A stretch of DNA of 45,092 nucleotides from Syntrophales bacterium (GCA_028712885.1 JAQTPK010000020.1:1-45092), one strand, 5' to 3'; numbered from the stretch's first letter, positions 34,109-43,302 are shown. Numbers and translations are program-made. Notes: a model not told the origin generated them from the sequence alone.

Positions 34109-34178
34109 AGATTCTGGACAGCCGCCGGCTCGAAATCGGTTTCTTGTACTTAATTCCCCTTAGGCATTAAGATACTGA

Positions 34179-34217
34179 TTGACACGTATGCATAAAAGAG
34201 GCATATATATGCATACG
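34179..34217 (+). promoter_or_regulatory. vapBC promoter with overlapping operator
   Basis: A consensus TTGACA lies at 34179-34184, with a CATATA/TATATA -10 at 34202-34209. The inverted repeat CGTATGCAT (34185-34193) and ATGCATACG (34209-34217) overlaps the promoter. This layout fits autorepression by a VapB ribbon-helix-helix antitoxin bound with VapC, which is the known pattern for the family; binding is inferred. Confidence 0.65.
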
Positions 34218-34233
34218 AAAATGAGGCGAAGAC

Positions 34234-34425
34234 ATGCGAACGACATTGAATATAGATGACAGATTGATAGATGAGGCGTCCAGAATGACGGGCATAAAAG
34301 AAAAAACAACTCTGGTAAAGCTCGGGCTGGAGGCGCTTATAGAAAGGGAGAGCGGAAAGAGGCTGGCAAGGCTGGGAGGGACGGAAAAGCAGCTAAAACC
34401 GATACGGAGGAGAAGGTCTCTATAA
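34234..34425 (+). CDS. vapB: VapB-type ribbon-helix-helix antitoxin
   Basis: This 63-residue protein begins MRTTLNIDDRLIDEASRMTG, the beta strand and helices of a ribbon-helix-helix DNA-binding domain, followed by a KEKTTLVKLGLEALIERE helix and a basic tail for toxin neutralisation. It is preceded by a promoter with an inverted repeat. It ends one base before the vapC start, and a GGAGGAGAAGG ribosome binding site for vapC lies within its last codons. It should bind and inhibit VapC and repress the operon. Confidence 0.88.
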   Translation: MRTTLNIDDRLIDEASRMTGIKEKTTLVKLGLEALIERESGKRLARLGGTEKQLKPIRRRRSL

Positions 34426-34426
34426 T

Positions 34427-34783
34427 ATGGTCCTGGTGGATACATCCGTATGGGTTTCCCATTTGAGGGAGACGAACGGGAAACTGATAAGTCTTCTCAA
34501 TGACGGCGAGGTTGCATGCCATCCTTTCATCATCGGCGAACTTGCGTGCGGAAATCTCAGGAACAGATCGCTGCTGATTTCTCTTCTGGAAGCTCTGCCC
34601 TCGGCTAAGGAAGTTCAGAATAGAGAGGCGCTTGAATTTATTGAGAGCCGAACCTTGATGGGGAGAGGATTGGGATACATAGATATTAATTTGCTTGCCT
34701 CGGCCATTCTCACCGATTTGCCCTTGTGGACGCTCGACAATAATCTTGCTGAAGCTGCCGCCATCCTTAATTGCAGATTTTAA
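34427..34783 (+). CDS. vapC: VapC PIN-domain ribonuclease toxin
   Basis: This 118-residue PIN domain has all four acidic metal-binding positions: Asp5 (VDTSVWV), Glu38 (IGELACG), Asp86 (GYIDINLLAS) and Asp104 (WTLDNNL). The length and order are normal, so the toxin appears intact. It is a Mg-dependent RNase that cleaves tRNA or rRNA in known members; the target here is unknown. It is translated directly after vapB with a one-base gap. Its end is followed by a CTCAGCTTCTCAGCCTC repeat stretch, then the convergent mutS. Confidence 0.9.
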   Translation: MVLVDTSVWVSHLRETNGKLISLLNDGEVACHPFIIGELACGNLRNRSLLISLLEALPSAKEVQNREALEFIESRTLMGRGLGYIDINLLASAILTDLPLWTLDNNLAEAAAILNCRF

Positions 34784-34836
34784 ATCATATTCGCCTTCCT
34801 GACTCTCAGCTTCTCAGCCTCTCAACTTCTCAGCTT

Positions 34837-37452
34837 CTACTTTTTTAAGCGCGCCTTCCATGCGCCAATGAGGCCGAGGGCGTCGAGCGGCGTGGTGTTT
34901 TCGATGTCGGTTTCGCTCAGCTCGCGCAGGATGATGTCCTCCTCGGTGGCGAAGAGGGTATGTTGTCCGGCGCCGCGGGTCTTATCGTTTTTCTTTCGTC
35001 CGGCAAGACGGGGCATCCCCATGTCGTCGAATTCGCCCTTTTCCAGATTTGACAGGATCTCTTTCGCACGCGTGATAACCTCTTCCGGCACTCCGGCAAG
35101 TTTCGCCACCTGGATTCCGTAGCTCTTGTTAGTACCGCCCTCGACGATTTTGCGCAGGAATATAATCCGGTCTCCCCACTCCTTAACGGCCACATTGTAG
35201 TTGCGCACGCCCTCTTTGGTCAGGGCCATATCCATAAGCTGGTGATAGTGGGTGGCGAAAAGGGTCCTTGCCCGGAGGTGAGGGGAGTCGTGGATGTGTT
35301 CCGCCGCCGCCCAGGCGATGCTCAGGCCGTCGTACGTGCTCGTTCCCCTTCCGACCTCGTCGAGGAGTATAAGGCTGCGGCGAGTCCCCTGCCGCAGGAT
35401 CTGCGCCACTTCGGTCATTTCCACCATGAAGGTGCTCTGTCCCCGCGCAAGATTGTCCGCCGCGCCCACTCTCGTGAAGACCCGGTCGACAATCCCGATC
35501 CGCGCCGATGCGGCGGGCACGAAGCTCCCCATCTGGGCCATGATCGCGATCAGCGCCACCTGCCTGATGTAGGTGGATTTCCCGGCCATGTTCGGCCCCG
35601 TGATGATGAGCAGGCGCGAGCGGTCCCCGTCAAGAAAGGTATCGTTGGGAACGAACCCCTCGGGGAGCGGCATTGTCTCGACTACCGGGTGGCGGCCGTC
35701 GACGATTTCGAGAATTTCTTCCTCATCGACCGCGGGGCAGCAGTAGCCGCGGCGTTCAGCGGCTTCCGCAAGCGCCGTCAGAACGTCGAGATCGGCGAGG
35801 AGCGAAGCTGAAATCTGTATTCTCCGGATCTCACCGGCAACCCGGTCGCGGACCTCCGCGAACAGAGAGTATTCTTTTTCTTTTCTCTTTTCATCGGCGT
35901 GGAGCACGGTTTCTTCGTACTGCTTCAACTCCTCGTTTATATACCGTTCTGCGTTGACCAGCGTCTGCTTGCGGATATAATCCCCGGGGACGAGGTGGGA
36001 GTTGGCCCGCGTCACCTCTATGTAATATCCGAACACGGTATTGAACCCTATTTTGAGGGACTGGATCCCCGTTTTCAGGCGCTCTCTCTGCTCCATGGAA
36101 GCTATCCATCGCTTCCCGTCGCGGCAGACTGAGACAAGACGGTCGAGCTCCGCGTCGAATCCCTCGCGGATCATCCCGCCGTCATGCAGGCCGGGCGGCG
36201 GATCGTCCGCGATCGCCGTCTCGATCAGGCGGACGGTTTCAGGAAGTTCATCGAGGCCCTCGGCAATGCGCTTGAGCAGGGGGGCGCTCATCCCGGAAAT
36301 AGCCGCCTTTATGCCGGGTATGCGTGAAAGAGAAGACTTCAGGGCTACGAGGTCCCGGGCGTTGGCGACTCCCATGGAAACCCGGCTCCCGAGACGTTCG
36401 AGATCGTATACGCCGGAGAGGGCATCCCGGAGGTCTTTCCGGAGCAGGTGGTGAATTTTGATATCCGAAACGGAAGCGAGGCGCTCCCGGATCATACCGG
36501 GGTCAAGCAGGGGGTAATGAAGCCACCAGCGCAGTCTCCTGCCTCCCATGGACGTGACGGTTTCGTCGAGGACGTGGATCAGGGTTCCTTTCCTGCGCTG
36601 GTCCTGTATGGTCGCGAAGAGCTCGAGATTGCGCTTTGCGTTTCCGTCGATTGACATATACCGGCCGGCGTTGTGCCGCTCGATCCGGTTGATATGGCCG
36701 AGTCCGCTCTTCTGCGTTTCCATCACATAGCGGGTTACGGCCCCCGCCGCGGCCAGGACCGCCTGATTGTCGTCCAAGCCGGCCGACTTCAGGGCGTCCC
36801 CGCCGAATTTTCCGATCAGGACCGAACGCGCCTCCCCGGGAGCGAAATATTCGTGAGGCAGGAAATCGATCATGCAATCGTGTTTCCGGGCCAGGAGTTT
36901 CTTGAGAATGATATTGCCCTTCAGCCTTTCGCTTACAAGCAGCTGGCGGAATTCGATGCCGGCCAGTTCGCGCGCCAGGAATTCGCGATCGTCCGAATCC
37001 GCGACGCGGAAATCCCCCGTGGTAACGTCCATAAAGGCCGCGCCGAACCGCTCGTTCTCCACCGATATGCCGGCCAGAAAATTGTTTTCCTTGGAGGGGA
37101 GCTGGTCCCCATCCAGCACAAGTCCCGGGGTAACTATCCGGACGACCTCTCTCCTGACGATTCCCTTTGCCGTCCGGGGGTCCTCGACCTGGTCGCAGAC
37201 GGCGACCTTGAAGCCGTTTTCGATCAGCCTGGCTATGTAGCCGGAAGCGGCGTGGTAGGGAACACCGCAGAGGGGAACGGCGTCCTTGTCCTTATTGCGG
37301 GAGGTGAGGGTGATTTCAAGGACGCGCGAGGCGGTTACCGCGTCTTCGAAAAACATTTCATAAAAATCGCCGATACGGAAAAAAAGAATGCAGTCCTTGT
37401 GCTTCTCTTTAATCTCCAGGTACTGCCGCATCGCGGGGGTCAGGTGTGTCAT
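34837..37452 (-). CDS. mutS: DNA mismatch repair protein MutS
   Basis: This 871-residue MutS carries the mismatch-recognition motif GDFYEMF (Phe30, Glu32) that wedges into the mispair. Connector, lever and clamp domains follow. The ATPase domain has [15 protein letters not shown] (Walker A, near residue 610), [16 protein letters not shown] (Walker B/signature) and HYHQL. The length is normal, and no frameshift is seen. The ATG overlaps the stop of an upstream small membrane protein by four bases. It works in replication-error correction with MutL, which is not in the window. Confidence 0.97.
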   Translation of the reverse strand: MTHLTPAMRQYLEIKEKHKDCILFFRIGDFYEMFFEDAVTASRVLEITLTSRNKDKDAVPLCGVPYHAASGYIARLIENGFKVAVCDQVEDPRTAKGIVRREVVRIVTPGLVLDGDQLPSKENNFLAGISVENERFGAAFMDVTTGDFRVADSDDREFLARELAGIEFRQLLVSERLKGNIILKKLLARKHDCMIDFLPHEYFAPGEARSVLIGKFGGDALKSAGLDDNQAVLAAAGAVTRYVMETQKSGLGHINRIERHNAGRYMSIDGNAKRNLELFATIQDQRRKGTLIHVLDETVTSMGGRRLRWWLHYPLLDPGMIRERLASVSDIKIHHLLRKDLRDALSGVYDLERLGSRVSMGVANARDLVALKSSLSRIPGIKAAISGMSAPLLKRIAEGLDELPETVRLIETAIADDPPPGLHDGGMIREGFDAELDRLVSVCRDGKRWIASMEQRERLKTGIQSLKIGFNTVFGYYIEVTRANSHLVPGDYIRKQTLVNAERYINEELKQYEETVLHADEKRKEKEYSLFAEVRDRVAGEIRRIQISASLLADLDVLTALAEAAERRGYCCPAVDEEEILEIVDGRHPVVETMPLPEGFVPNDTFLDGDRSRLLIITGPNMAGKSTYIRQVALIAIMAQMGSFVPAASARIGIVDRVFTRVGAADNLARGQSTFMVEMTEVAQILRQGTRRSLILLDEVGRGTSTYDGLSIAWAAAEHIHDSPHLRARTLFATHYHQLMDMALTKEGVRNYNVAVKEWGDRIIFLRKIVEGGTNKSYGIQVAKLAGVPEEVITRAKEILSNLEKGEFDDMGMPRLAGRKKNDKTRGAGQHTLFATEEDIILRELSETDIENTTPLDALGLIGAWKARLKK

Positions 37453-37856
37453 TCCCAGCGATCTCCCTTTTTCTCGAGATCGATGTACCCGGGGTCCCGT
37501 TTCGGGGGTTCTCTGCCGTCCGTGATGAGGGAATTGAGGACCCAGCTCACGATGCTGATCAGGAGGGACCCGAAAACGGCGGTCCAGAATCCTTCCACGT
37601 AAAATCCTGGGATGAGAAAGGCGGCGAGTTTGAGAAGAAAGGCGTTGATGAGGAAAGTGAATAAGCCGAGGCTAAGGATATTAACGGGCAAAGTCATTAT
37701 GATGAGCACGGGTCGGAAAAACGCATTCAGGATGCCGAGCGCAGCCGCCGCGAAGATGGCGGAAAGAAAATTGCTGACACGGATTCCATCGAGCAGGTAC
37801 GAGGCGATAAGAACCGACGCGGTCATTACCAGCCATTTCAACAAAACGGTTTTCAT
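37449..37856 (-). CDS. Phage-holin-4_2-family small membrane protein
   Basis: This 135-residue protein has four membrane helices (about 5-25, 30-53, 57-78 and 85-108) and a charged tail. The [27 protein letters not shown] start and the [34 protein letters not shown] centre are the hallmark of this conserved family. Despite the name, members are common chromosomal proteins and there is no sign of a prophage here. Its stop and the mutS start overlap as ATGA, so it is translated together with mutS; function is unknown. Upstream is the long inverted repeat at 37947-38101. Confidence 0.82.
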   Translation of the reverse strand: MKTVLLKWLVMTASVLIASYLLDGIRVSNFLSAIFAAAALGILNAFFRPVLIIMTLPVNILSLGLFTFLINAFLLKLAAFLIPGFYVEGFWTAVFGSLLISIVSWVLNSLITDGREPPKRDPGYIDLEKKGDRWE

Positions 37857-37946
37857 CTCATTTTTCTATCCCGCGGACCGTTTTTTTTCAAGAACAAAGG
37901 CGTCGGCAATAAAGCAGGTGAGAATCTGGAAAACTGTGCATGGGAA

Positions 37947-38101
37947 AAATCCCAAATCCCAAGCACCAAATCCCAAGTAAATTTCAATATCGATTCAAAT
38001 TACTCAAACTCCCGACAGCATGGCTATACTATATCGTTTTTGTATTTTGAAATTCTGAATTTAGGACTTGTTTGGGATTTGGTGCCTGGGATTTGGGATT
38101 T
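37947..38101. repeat. Long inverted repeat with 'GGGATTTGG' words
   Basis: AAATCCCAAATCCCAAGCAC (from 37947) pairs with GTGCCTGGGATTTGGGATTT (to 38101), and the arms continue inward through CAAATCCCA / TGGGATTTG. About 30 bases pair with one G-T type difference. The loop is about 95 bases and has a weaker inner pairing (AATTTCAA with TTGAAATT). It lies between two divergent genes and is free of coding sequence. Confidence 0.8.
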
Positions 38102-38126
38102 ATTAAATGCCCGACGCCGAATTATG

Positions 38127-38155
38127 TTGATATGTCTTAAAATATCAGTTAGATA
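38127..38155 (+). promoter_or_regulatory. Sigma-70 promoter for the aconitase/icd operon
   Basis: TTGATA (38127-38132), a 17-base spacer and TAGATA (38150-38155) fit a housekeeping promoter well. Transcription would start near 38162, about 20 bases before the aconitase ATG and its AGGAGG ribosome binding site. Confidence 0.65.
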
Positions 38156-38182
38156 ACCTCTTTCCAGCTTCAGGAGGAAATC

Positions 38183-40108
38183 ATGGGGAAAAGCCTGGCC
38201 CGGAAAATCATGGAGGCCCATCTTGCGGAAGGTTCCTGGAATCCGGGGAGCGAAATAGGGATACGTGTGGACCAGACCCTGACGCAGGATGCCACGGGGA
38301 CCATGACATATCTGCAGTTCGAATCCATGAAATTACCCGGAGTGAAGACGGAGCTGTCGGTGAGCTACGTCGACCACAACACAATCCAGATCGGGTTCGA
38401 GAATTCCGACGATCACGCTTATCTGAGGAGTGTTGCGCGGAAATACGGAATCCATTTTTCCCGCGCCGGCAACGGCATCTGTCACCAGGTTCATCTGGAG
38501 AGGTTCGGAAAACCGGGGAAGGTCCTGCTGGGGTCCGACAGCCACACGGCAACCTGCGGTGCGCTCGGAATGGCGGCAATCGGCGCCGGCGGCCTGGATA
38601 TAGCGCTTGCCATGGCGGGTAGGCCGTTTTATCTCGTCTGTCCGCGCGTGGTGCGGATCGATCTGGAAGGGGAACTTCCTCCCTGGGTCTCGGCCAAGGA
38701 CGTTATCCTGAAAGTCCTGGAAAGATTCAAGACGCAAGGCAATGTAAACTGCGTTTTCGAATACGGCGGACCCGGCCTGAAGAGTCTATCCGTTCCCGAG
38801 CGGGCGACGATCACAAATATGGGAGCCGAATGCGGCGTTACCACCTCGATTTTCCCGAGCGATGAAGCCGCCAGGGACTTTCTCCGGGCGCAGGGGCGCG
38901 AAGCGGACTGGACGGAGCAGAAGCCCGATGCGGACGCGGAGTACGATGATTCATTTTCCATCCGTTTGAACGACCTGGCGCCGCTCGCGGCGAAGCCGCA
39001 CAGTCCGGACAACGTCGCCGAAGTTCGGGAAATTTCCGGGATCCGCGTCAGCCAGGTATGTATCGGCAGCTGCACCAATTCATCCTATAAGGACCTGGCG
39101 ACGGTTGCGGAAATCCTGCGGGGGAAGGTCGCTCATCCGGGCGTCAGCCTGGTGGTCGCCCCCGGATCGAAGCAGGTCCTGGAAAACCTCGCGAGGGACG
39201 GGTATCTTGCCGTACTGTTATCGTCCGGTGCGCGGCTGATGGAAAGCGCCTGCGGCTTCTGCATCGGCAACAGCCAGAGCCCCGGAACGGGAGCCGTTTC
39301 GCTGCGCACGTCGAACCGCAATTTTGCGGGGCGCTCAGGGACAAGAGACGCCCAAGTTTATCTTGTCAGCCCGGAGACGGCAGCGGCGGCGGCGATCACA
39401 GGTATAATCACCGACCCGCGAGACCTCGGCACGGATTACCCGGCTGTTCGCATGCCGGAGAAATTCCATATCGACGACGGGATGATTATCCCCCCGGAGG
39501 CGCAAAGGACCGAAGTTGAAGTCGAGCGGGGTCCCAACATCGCGCCGGCCCCGGCGAATACGGCGTTCCCCGCGGACATTCGGGGCGAGGTCGCCATCAA
39601 AGTCGGCGACAAGATCACAACCGATCATATCATTCCCGCGGGCGCCCGGATGAAGTACCGTTCAAACATTCCGAAGTATTGCGAATTCACTTTCGAGACG
39701 GTGGACGGTGAATTCTGTGCCCGTGCAAGCCGGATCAGGGCCGAAGGGCGGCACGGCCTGATCATTGCAGGACTGTCTTACGGACAGGGCTCGTCCCGGG
39801 AGCATGCAGCGATATGTCCGATGTACCTCGGGATAAAAGCCGTCCTGGCCAGGTCGTTTGAGAGGATCCACGCCGGTAATCTCGTCAATTTCGGGATCCT
39901 GCCTCTCGTATTCAGCAACCCCGGGGATTATGACCGGATCAGGCAGGGCGATATCATCGAAATTCCCGAAATCCGCAAGAAACTGGAGGTCGGCGGCGCA
40001 ATCACGGCAAGGAACCTGACCGGCGGGAATTCTTTCGAAGCGGTGCACTTTCTCACGGACCGGCAGAAGAAAATCGTCCTGGCGGGCGGGGCGCTGAACT
40101 TTAAGTAA
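38183..40108 (+). CDS. Aconitate hydratase
   Basis: This 641-residue aconitase interconverts citrate and isocitrate in the TCA cycle. The [4Fe-4S] cluster cysteines are Cys297 ([10 protein letters not shown]) and the pair Cys357 and Cys360 (SACGFCIGN). Substrate-binding stretches [15 protein letters not shown] and [18 protein letters not shown] are intact, the latter in the C-terminal swivel domain. At 641 residues it is shorter than the typical AcnA (about 890) and matches the compact mitochondria-like class. A strong AGGAGG ribosome binding site lies seven bases before the ATG. It is followed by icd in the same direction with a 32-base gap. Confidence 0.95.
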   Translation: MGKSLARKIMEAHLAEGSWNPGSEIGIRVDQTLTQDATGTMTYLQFESMKLPGVKTELSVSYVDHNTIQIGFENSDDHAYLRSVARKYGIHFSRAGNGICHQVHLERFGKPGKVLLGSDSHTATCGALGMAAIGAGGLDIALAMAGRPFYLVCPRVVRIDLEGELPPWVSAKDVILKVLERFKTQGNVNCVFEYGGPGLKSLSVPERATITNMGAECGVTTSIFPSDEAARDFLRAQGREADWTEQKPDADAEYDDSFSIRLNDLAPLAAKPHSPDNVAEVREISGIRVSQVCIGSCTNSSYKDLATVAEILRGKVAHPGVSLVVAPGSKQVLENLARDGYLAVLLSSGARLMESACGFCIGNSQSPGTGAVSLRTSNRNFAGRSGTRDAQVYLVSPETAAAAAITGIITDPRDLGTDYPAVRMPEKFHIDDGMIIPPEAQRTEVEVERGPNIAPAPANTAFPADIRGEVAIKVGDKITTDHIIPAGARMKYRSNIPKYCEFTFETVDGEFCARASRIRAEGRHGLIIAGLSYGQGSSREHAAICPMYLGIKAVLARSFERIHAGNLVNFGILPLVFSNPGDYDRIRQGDIIEIPEIRKKLEVGGAITARNLTGGNSFEAVHFLTDRQKKIVLAGGALNFK

Positions 40109-40140
40109 TAAGAGGGTTCAAGGTTTCTGTTGGAGATTGT

Positions 40141-41367
40141 ATGCGGAAGATAAAGGTTAAAACTCCCATTGTGGAGATGGACGGGGACGAAATGACCCGC
40201 ATCATGTGGAAAATGGTCAAGGAGAAGCTCCTTTGCCCTTTTCTTGACATCGATGTCGATTATTACGATCTCCATATCGAAAACCGCGACAGAACAGACG
40301 ATCAGGTAACGGTCGATGCGGGACGCGCTATTATGAAGTACGGCGTGGGAATAAAATGCGCGACGATCACTCCCAATCAGGACAGGGTCGTCGAGTACGG
40401 TCTCAAGCAGATGTGGAAGAGCCCTAACGGCACCATACGAGCCATGCTCGACGGCACGGTTTTCCGCAAGCCGATACTGGTATCGAATATAAAGCCCTTT
40501 GTCGCATGCTGGGAAAAGCCGATCACGATCGGCAGGCATGCTTACGGCGACGTTTACGATAACCGGGAGATCCGGGTGCCCGGGGCAGGCAGGGCCGAAC
40601 TCGTCTTCACCCCGGAGGACGGGGGCGCTCCCCTGAAGATGACGATCAAGGATTTCAAAGGTCCCGGAATCGTACAGGGCCTTCACAATACCGACGATTC
40701 CATCAGGAGCTTCGCCCGGGCATGCTTCCGGCTGGCGCTCGACGAAAAGACAGATCTCTGGTTCAGCACGAAGGATACCATCTCGAAAACCTATGACGCC
40801 CATTTCCGGGACATGTTCGCGCGGGAGTACAATGAGAGCTGGAAGGAAAAATTCGAGGCGGCCGGGATTGAGTATTTCTTTACCCTGATCGATGACGCCG
40901 TTGCCCGGATAATGCGCTCACGGGGAGGCATCCTCTGGGCGCTGAAAAATTACGACGGTGACGTCATGTCCGATATGGTCGCTTCCGCCTGCGGCAGTCT
41001 CGCCATGATGACGTCCGTTCTTGTCTCCCCCCGGGGATGGTACGAATATGAAGCAGCCCACGGGACTGTACAGAAGCACTATTACAGGCACCTGAAGGGG
41101 GAGGAGACTTCCACCAACTCCATGGCGCTGATTTTTGCCTGGTCGGGAGGACTCCGAAAAAGGGGAGAGATCGACGGAACTCCCGAAGTGGCCGCGTTCG
41201 CGGGCAAGCTCGAGAAGGCGGCGATCGGAGTGGTGGAAAGCGGGATCATGACCGGCGATCTGCTGGCGATTGCCGAAGCAGATCCCCGCAACCGCAAGGT
41301 GAATACGGAAGCCTTCATCGACGCCATTGCCGACCGCCTCAAAGAATTAACAACAGGTAATGGGTAA
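40141..41367 (+). CDS. icd: NADP-dependent isocitrate dehydrogenase, eukaryote-like class
   Basis: This 408-residue enzyme oxidatively decarboxylates isocitrate to 2-oxoglutarate with [35 protein letters not shown] and [13 protein letters not shown] are signatures of the homodimeric NADP-IDH class that includes human IDH1; Arg132 falls exactly in the RHAYGD motif. Metal-binding aspartates lie in LIDDAVAR and [11 protein letters not shown]. The last residues, TTGNG, are encoded inside an intergenic-type GGTAATGGGTAATGGG repeat (see separate entry). It is co-transcribed with the aconitase. Confidence 0.95.
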   Translation: MRKIKVKTPIVEMDGDEMTRIMWKMVKEKLLCPFLDIDVDYYDLHIENRDRTDDQVTVDAGRAIMKYGVGIKCATITPNQDRVVEYGLKQMWKSPNGTIRAMLDGTVFRKPILVSNIKPFVACWEKPITIGRHAYGDVYDNREIRVPGAGRAELVFTPEDGGAPLKMTIKDFKGPGIVQGLHNTDDSIRSFARACFRLALDEKTDLWFSTKDTISKTYDAHFRDMFAREYNESWKEKFEAAGIEYFFTLIDDAVARIMRSRGGILWALKNYDGDVMSDMVASACGSLAMMTSVLVSPRGWYEYEAAHGTVQKHYYRHLKGEETSTNSMALIFAWSGGLRKRGEIDGTPEVAAFAGKLEKAAIGVVESGIMTGDLLAIAEADPRNRKVNTEAFIDAIADRLKELTTGNG

Positions 41368-41405
41368 TGGGATCAAGTCGGTTTACTTATAACCCATAAC
41401 CCATT
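41359..41405. repeat. Hairpin spanning the icd stop codon
   Basis: AATGGGTAATGGG (41359-41371, containing the icd TAA at 41365-41367) pairs with CCCATAACCCATT (41393-41405) with one mismatch. It belongs to the TAATGGGT repeat words seen at 343-364 and 42692-42722. It could slow or end transcription before rlmN. Confidence 0.75.
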
Positions 41406-41415
41406 TTCTTTAGCA

Positions 41416-42492
41416 ATGATGACCAGCCCGACTATGGATAAAATAAATCTGAAGGATTTGACGCCGTCCGAGCTGGAGTCGTTCATTTCCGGCATGGGCA
41501 AGGAAAAGTACAGAGCCGCGCAGGTGCTGAAATGGCTCTATCAGAAGGGGGTTGCTTCGCCGGAGGAGATGACGAATCTCTCCAGGGAATTCCGGGGCAG
41601 GCTGGGTGAAGTCGCCCGCATAAGCAGGATCGCCATAGCCAAAGTACAGATTTCAGCCGACTCCACGAAAAAGATACTGTTCCGGCTCGAGGACGGATCT
41701 CATATCGAAAGCGTTATTATCCCGGGAAGGAGCCATGCCACCCTGTGCGTCTCGACCCAGGTGGGCTGCAGAATGTGCTGCAGGTTCTGCCTTACCGGCC
41801 GATGCGGATTCCAAAGGGATCTCAGACCTTCAGAAATCACGGATCAGATTACCGTGATCAGGAAGGAGATGCCGGAGGAGGTTATCGGCAATATTGTCAT
41901 GATGGGAATGGGGGAGCCGCTCGATAATTACGACAACGTACTCAAGGCGATCCGCATAATTACTTCGGATCCGGGTCCGGCAATCTCAAAAAGGAGAATA
42001 ACGGTCTCTACCTGCGGCATTCCCGATAAGATAAGGCAGCTGGGAATAGATGCCCGGGTGAATCTCGCAGTCTCTCTCAATGCGGCGGACAACGAGACCA
42101 GAAGCATGCTCATGCCGATCAACAGGCAATTTCCGATCGAGCAGGTAATCCTCGCCTGCCGGGATTACGAGATGCCGCTGCGCCGCCGGATTACATTTGA
42201 GTACATTCTTATAGAAGGGGTGAATGCGTCTGTTGGGGATGCGGGAAAACTTGCCCGCATTCTGCGCGGGCTCCGCTGCAAGGTCAACCTGATCGCCTTT
42301 AACGAACATCCCGGATCGGGGTCCGGGACAGGCCCCGGATCGGGTTTCAAACGTCCGCCTGCCGCCGCAATCGAGGCATTCCGCCGGGAGCTTGTACGGC
42401 ATGGCTACACGGCTGTCCTGCGCGCCGGCAAAGGGGCGGACATACTCGCCGCGTGCGGGCAGCTGAGAGGATCTTTAATAGAGCAGGCCTAA
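41416..42492 (+). CDS. rlmN: Dual-specificity 23S rRNA A2503 / tRNA A37 methyltransferase RlmN
   Basis: This 358-residue radical SAM enzyme places a C2-methyl group on adenine 2503 of 23S rRNA and A37 of tRNAs. The cluster cysteines are Cys118, Cys122 and Cys125 in CRMCCRFCLTG, and the two methyl-carrying or resolving cysteines lie in TLCVSTQVGC and ILAACGQLRG. Most of the protein looks like a standard RlmN. Between AFNEHPG and FKRPP, however, there are about eight extra residues, SGSGTGPGSG (about 301-310), encoded by repeat-like DNA. Two in-frame ATGs (41416 and 41419) could start it; no strong ribosome binding site is seen. Its stop overlaps a convergent small gene by four bases. Confidence 0.95.
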   Translation: MMTSPTMDKINLKDLTPSELESFISGMGKEKYRAAQVLKWLYQKGVASPEEMTNLSREFRGRLGEVARISRIAIAKVQISADSTKKILFRLEDGSHIESVIIPGRSHATLCVSTQVGCRMCCRFCLTGRCGFQRDLRPSEITDQITVIRKEMPEEVIGNIVMMGMGEPLDNYDNVLKAIRIITSDPGPAISKRRITVSTCGIPDKIRQLGIDARVNLAVSLNAADNETRSMLMPINRQFPIEQVILACRDYEMPLRRRITFEYILIEGVNASVGDAGKLARILRGLRCKVNLIAFNEHPGSGSGTGPGSGFKRPPAAAIEAFRRELVRHGYTAVLRAGKGADILAACGQLRGSLIEQA

Positions 42493-42665
42493 TCTTCATT
42501 ATCCTTGGATGAAGCGCCTTTTTCAGCGGCCGATTCGTCCTCGCTTCGCTGATCCATGGATTTTTCTTTTCTGGCCTGAGCTCTGCGTGCCGCCTTTTCC
42601 TCCTGCTTCTGCTTTCTCGCCTTTTCCTTCTGGCGCTTCTCGAATGAATATCTCGTTTTAGCCAT
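42489..42665 (-). CDS. Small, highly charged conserved protein (58 residues)
   Basis: A short gene beginning MAKTRYSFEKRQKEKARKQK is followed by alternating Lys/Arg/Glu and an acidic tail ending SSKDNED. It has an AAGGAG ribosome binding site six bases before the ATG (42663-42665), and its stop codon lies inside the end of rlmN on the other strand. Similar YSFEKRQKE-type small proteins are, to my recollection, widespread in deltaproteobacteria and unnamed. The sequence is probably a long helix or disordered; nucleic-acid or ribosome association is a guess. It is too short to be found by a 60-codon filter. Confidence 0.8.
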   Translation of the reverse strand: MAKTRYSFEKRQKEKARKQKQEEKAARRAQARKEKSMDQRSEDESAAEKGASSKDNED

Positions 42666-42691
42666 TATTTCTCCTTTGCGCCACTTCCATT

Positions 42692-42877
42692 TGTTATGGG
42701 TAATGGGTGATGTGTAATGGGTGCTGAATATAAGACATTAGACTTTGGACATTGGACATCAGGGAAAAACCCCTGCCTTGACGTCTGATGTCTAAGGTCT
42801 AACGTCTCTTATATTTTCTTCCAATAACCTATTACCAATAACCCATTACCTGTTATCCATAACCAATAACCTATAAC
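42692..42877. repeat. Nested palindrome of TAATGGGT and GACATTAGAC words
   Basis: The outer arms are GTTATGGGTAATGGGTGATG (42693-42712) and continuation, pairing with ACCAATAACCCATTACCTGT and its neighbours (about 42833-42860). The inner arms are AATATAAGACATTAGACTTT (from 42727) and a GTCTGATGTCTAAGGTCTAA block (42783-42802) that reaches CTTATATTTT. The inner loop is AAAAACCCC. There is no gene in this stretch. Confidence 0.8.
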
Positions 42878-42882
42878 CTCGG

Positions 42883-42931
42883 AAAAGAAAAGGAGGCATC
42901 CGGAGACTGAATCAGCCCGGAATACCTCCTC
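42883..42931 (-). terminator. Rho-independent terminator of cspA
   Basis: On the minus strand AGGAGGTATTCCGG and CCGGATGCCTCCT form a near-perfect stem with a short loop, followed by TTTTCTTTTCC. It lies about 15 bases past the cspA stop codon and is well placed to end its transcript. Confidence 0.8.
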
Positions 42932-42945
42932 AAGGAACTCGGGGT

Positions 42946-43146
42946 TTACAACGGAACTACATTGTCGGCCGCGGGACCTTTCCTCCCCTGCTGAACATCG
43001 AAGCTGACGCGCTGACCTTCATGCAGGGTTTTGAAGCCGGTCATTTTTATGGCGCTGTGATGAACAAAAATGTCTCCGCCCTCGTCTTTGGCGATGAATC
43101 CGTAACCTTTGCGTTCATCGAACCATTTGACTGTGCCTTCAGGCAT
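42946..43146 (-). CDS. CspA-family cold shock protein
   Basis: This 66-residue OB-fold RNA/DNA-binding protein has the RNP motifs KGYGFI and DIFVHHSAI, and [10 protein letters not shown] with aromatic residues for base stacking. The start MPEGTVKWF at 43146 is supported by a AAGGAGG ribosome binding site eight bases upstream; a longer frame with extra N-terminal residues has none. It acts as an RNA chaperone at low temperature or in growth. A promoter, an attenuator-like hairpin and a terminator are each visible around it. Confidence 0.95.
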   Translation of the reverse strand: MPEGTVKWFDERKGYGFIAKDEGGDIFVHHSAIKMTGFKTLHEGQRVSFDVQQGRKGPAADNVVPL

Positions 43147-43198
43147 ACTGCACCCTCCTTTCTGATTTTCATAAAAGTCGGATGCATCTTGAGGACAG

Positions 43199-43230
43199 AA
43201 AAAAACCACCTTTTCATAGGGTGGTTTTTT
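43199..43230 (-). terminator. Terminator-like hairpin in the cspA leader
   Basis: AAAAAACCACC and GGTGGTTTTTT (43200-43210 and 43220-43230) form an 11-base stem with a nine-base loop, followed on the minus strand by a run of about seven T. It lies 53 bases upstream of the cspA ATG, downstream of the candidate promoter at 43274-43302. It could act as an attenuator; the sequence is symmetrical, so it could also work for plus-strand transcripts. Confidence 0.7.
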
Positions 43231-43273
43231 GACTTGCTCATCGAAAATGACAATCCAACTTCATAACCTGTGT

Positions 43274-43302
43274 TTAATACAGGAAAAATTCAGGTTATTC
43301 AA
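43274..43302 (-). promoter_or_regulatory. Candidate cspA promoter
   Basis: On the minus strand TTGAAT (43302-43297), a 17-base spacer and TATTAA (43279-43274) predict a start near 43267 and a leader of about 120 bases. That long leader suits a cold-shock gene and places the hairpin at 43199-43230 inside the transcript. Confidence 0.5.

Noticed and set aside
37449-37856. Prophage holin
   Set aside because: The family name is misleading. There are no other phage genes, and the gene overlaps mutS as a chromosomal partner.
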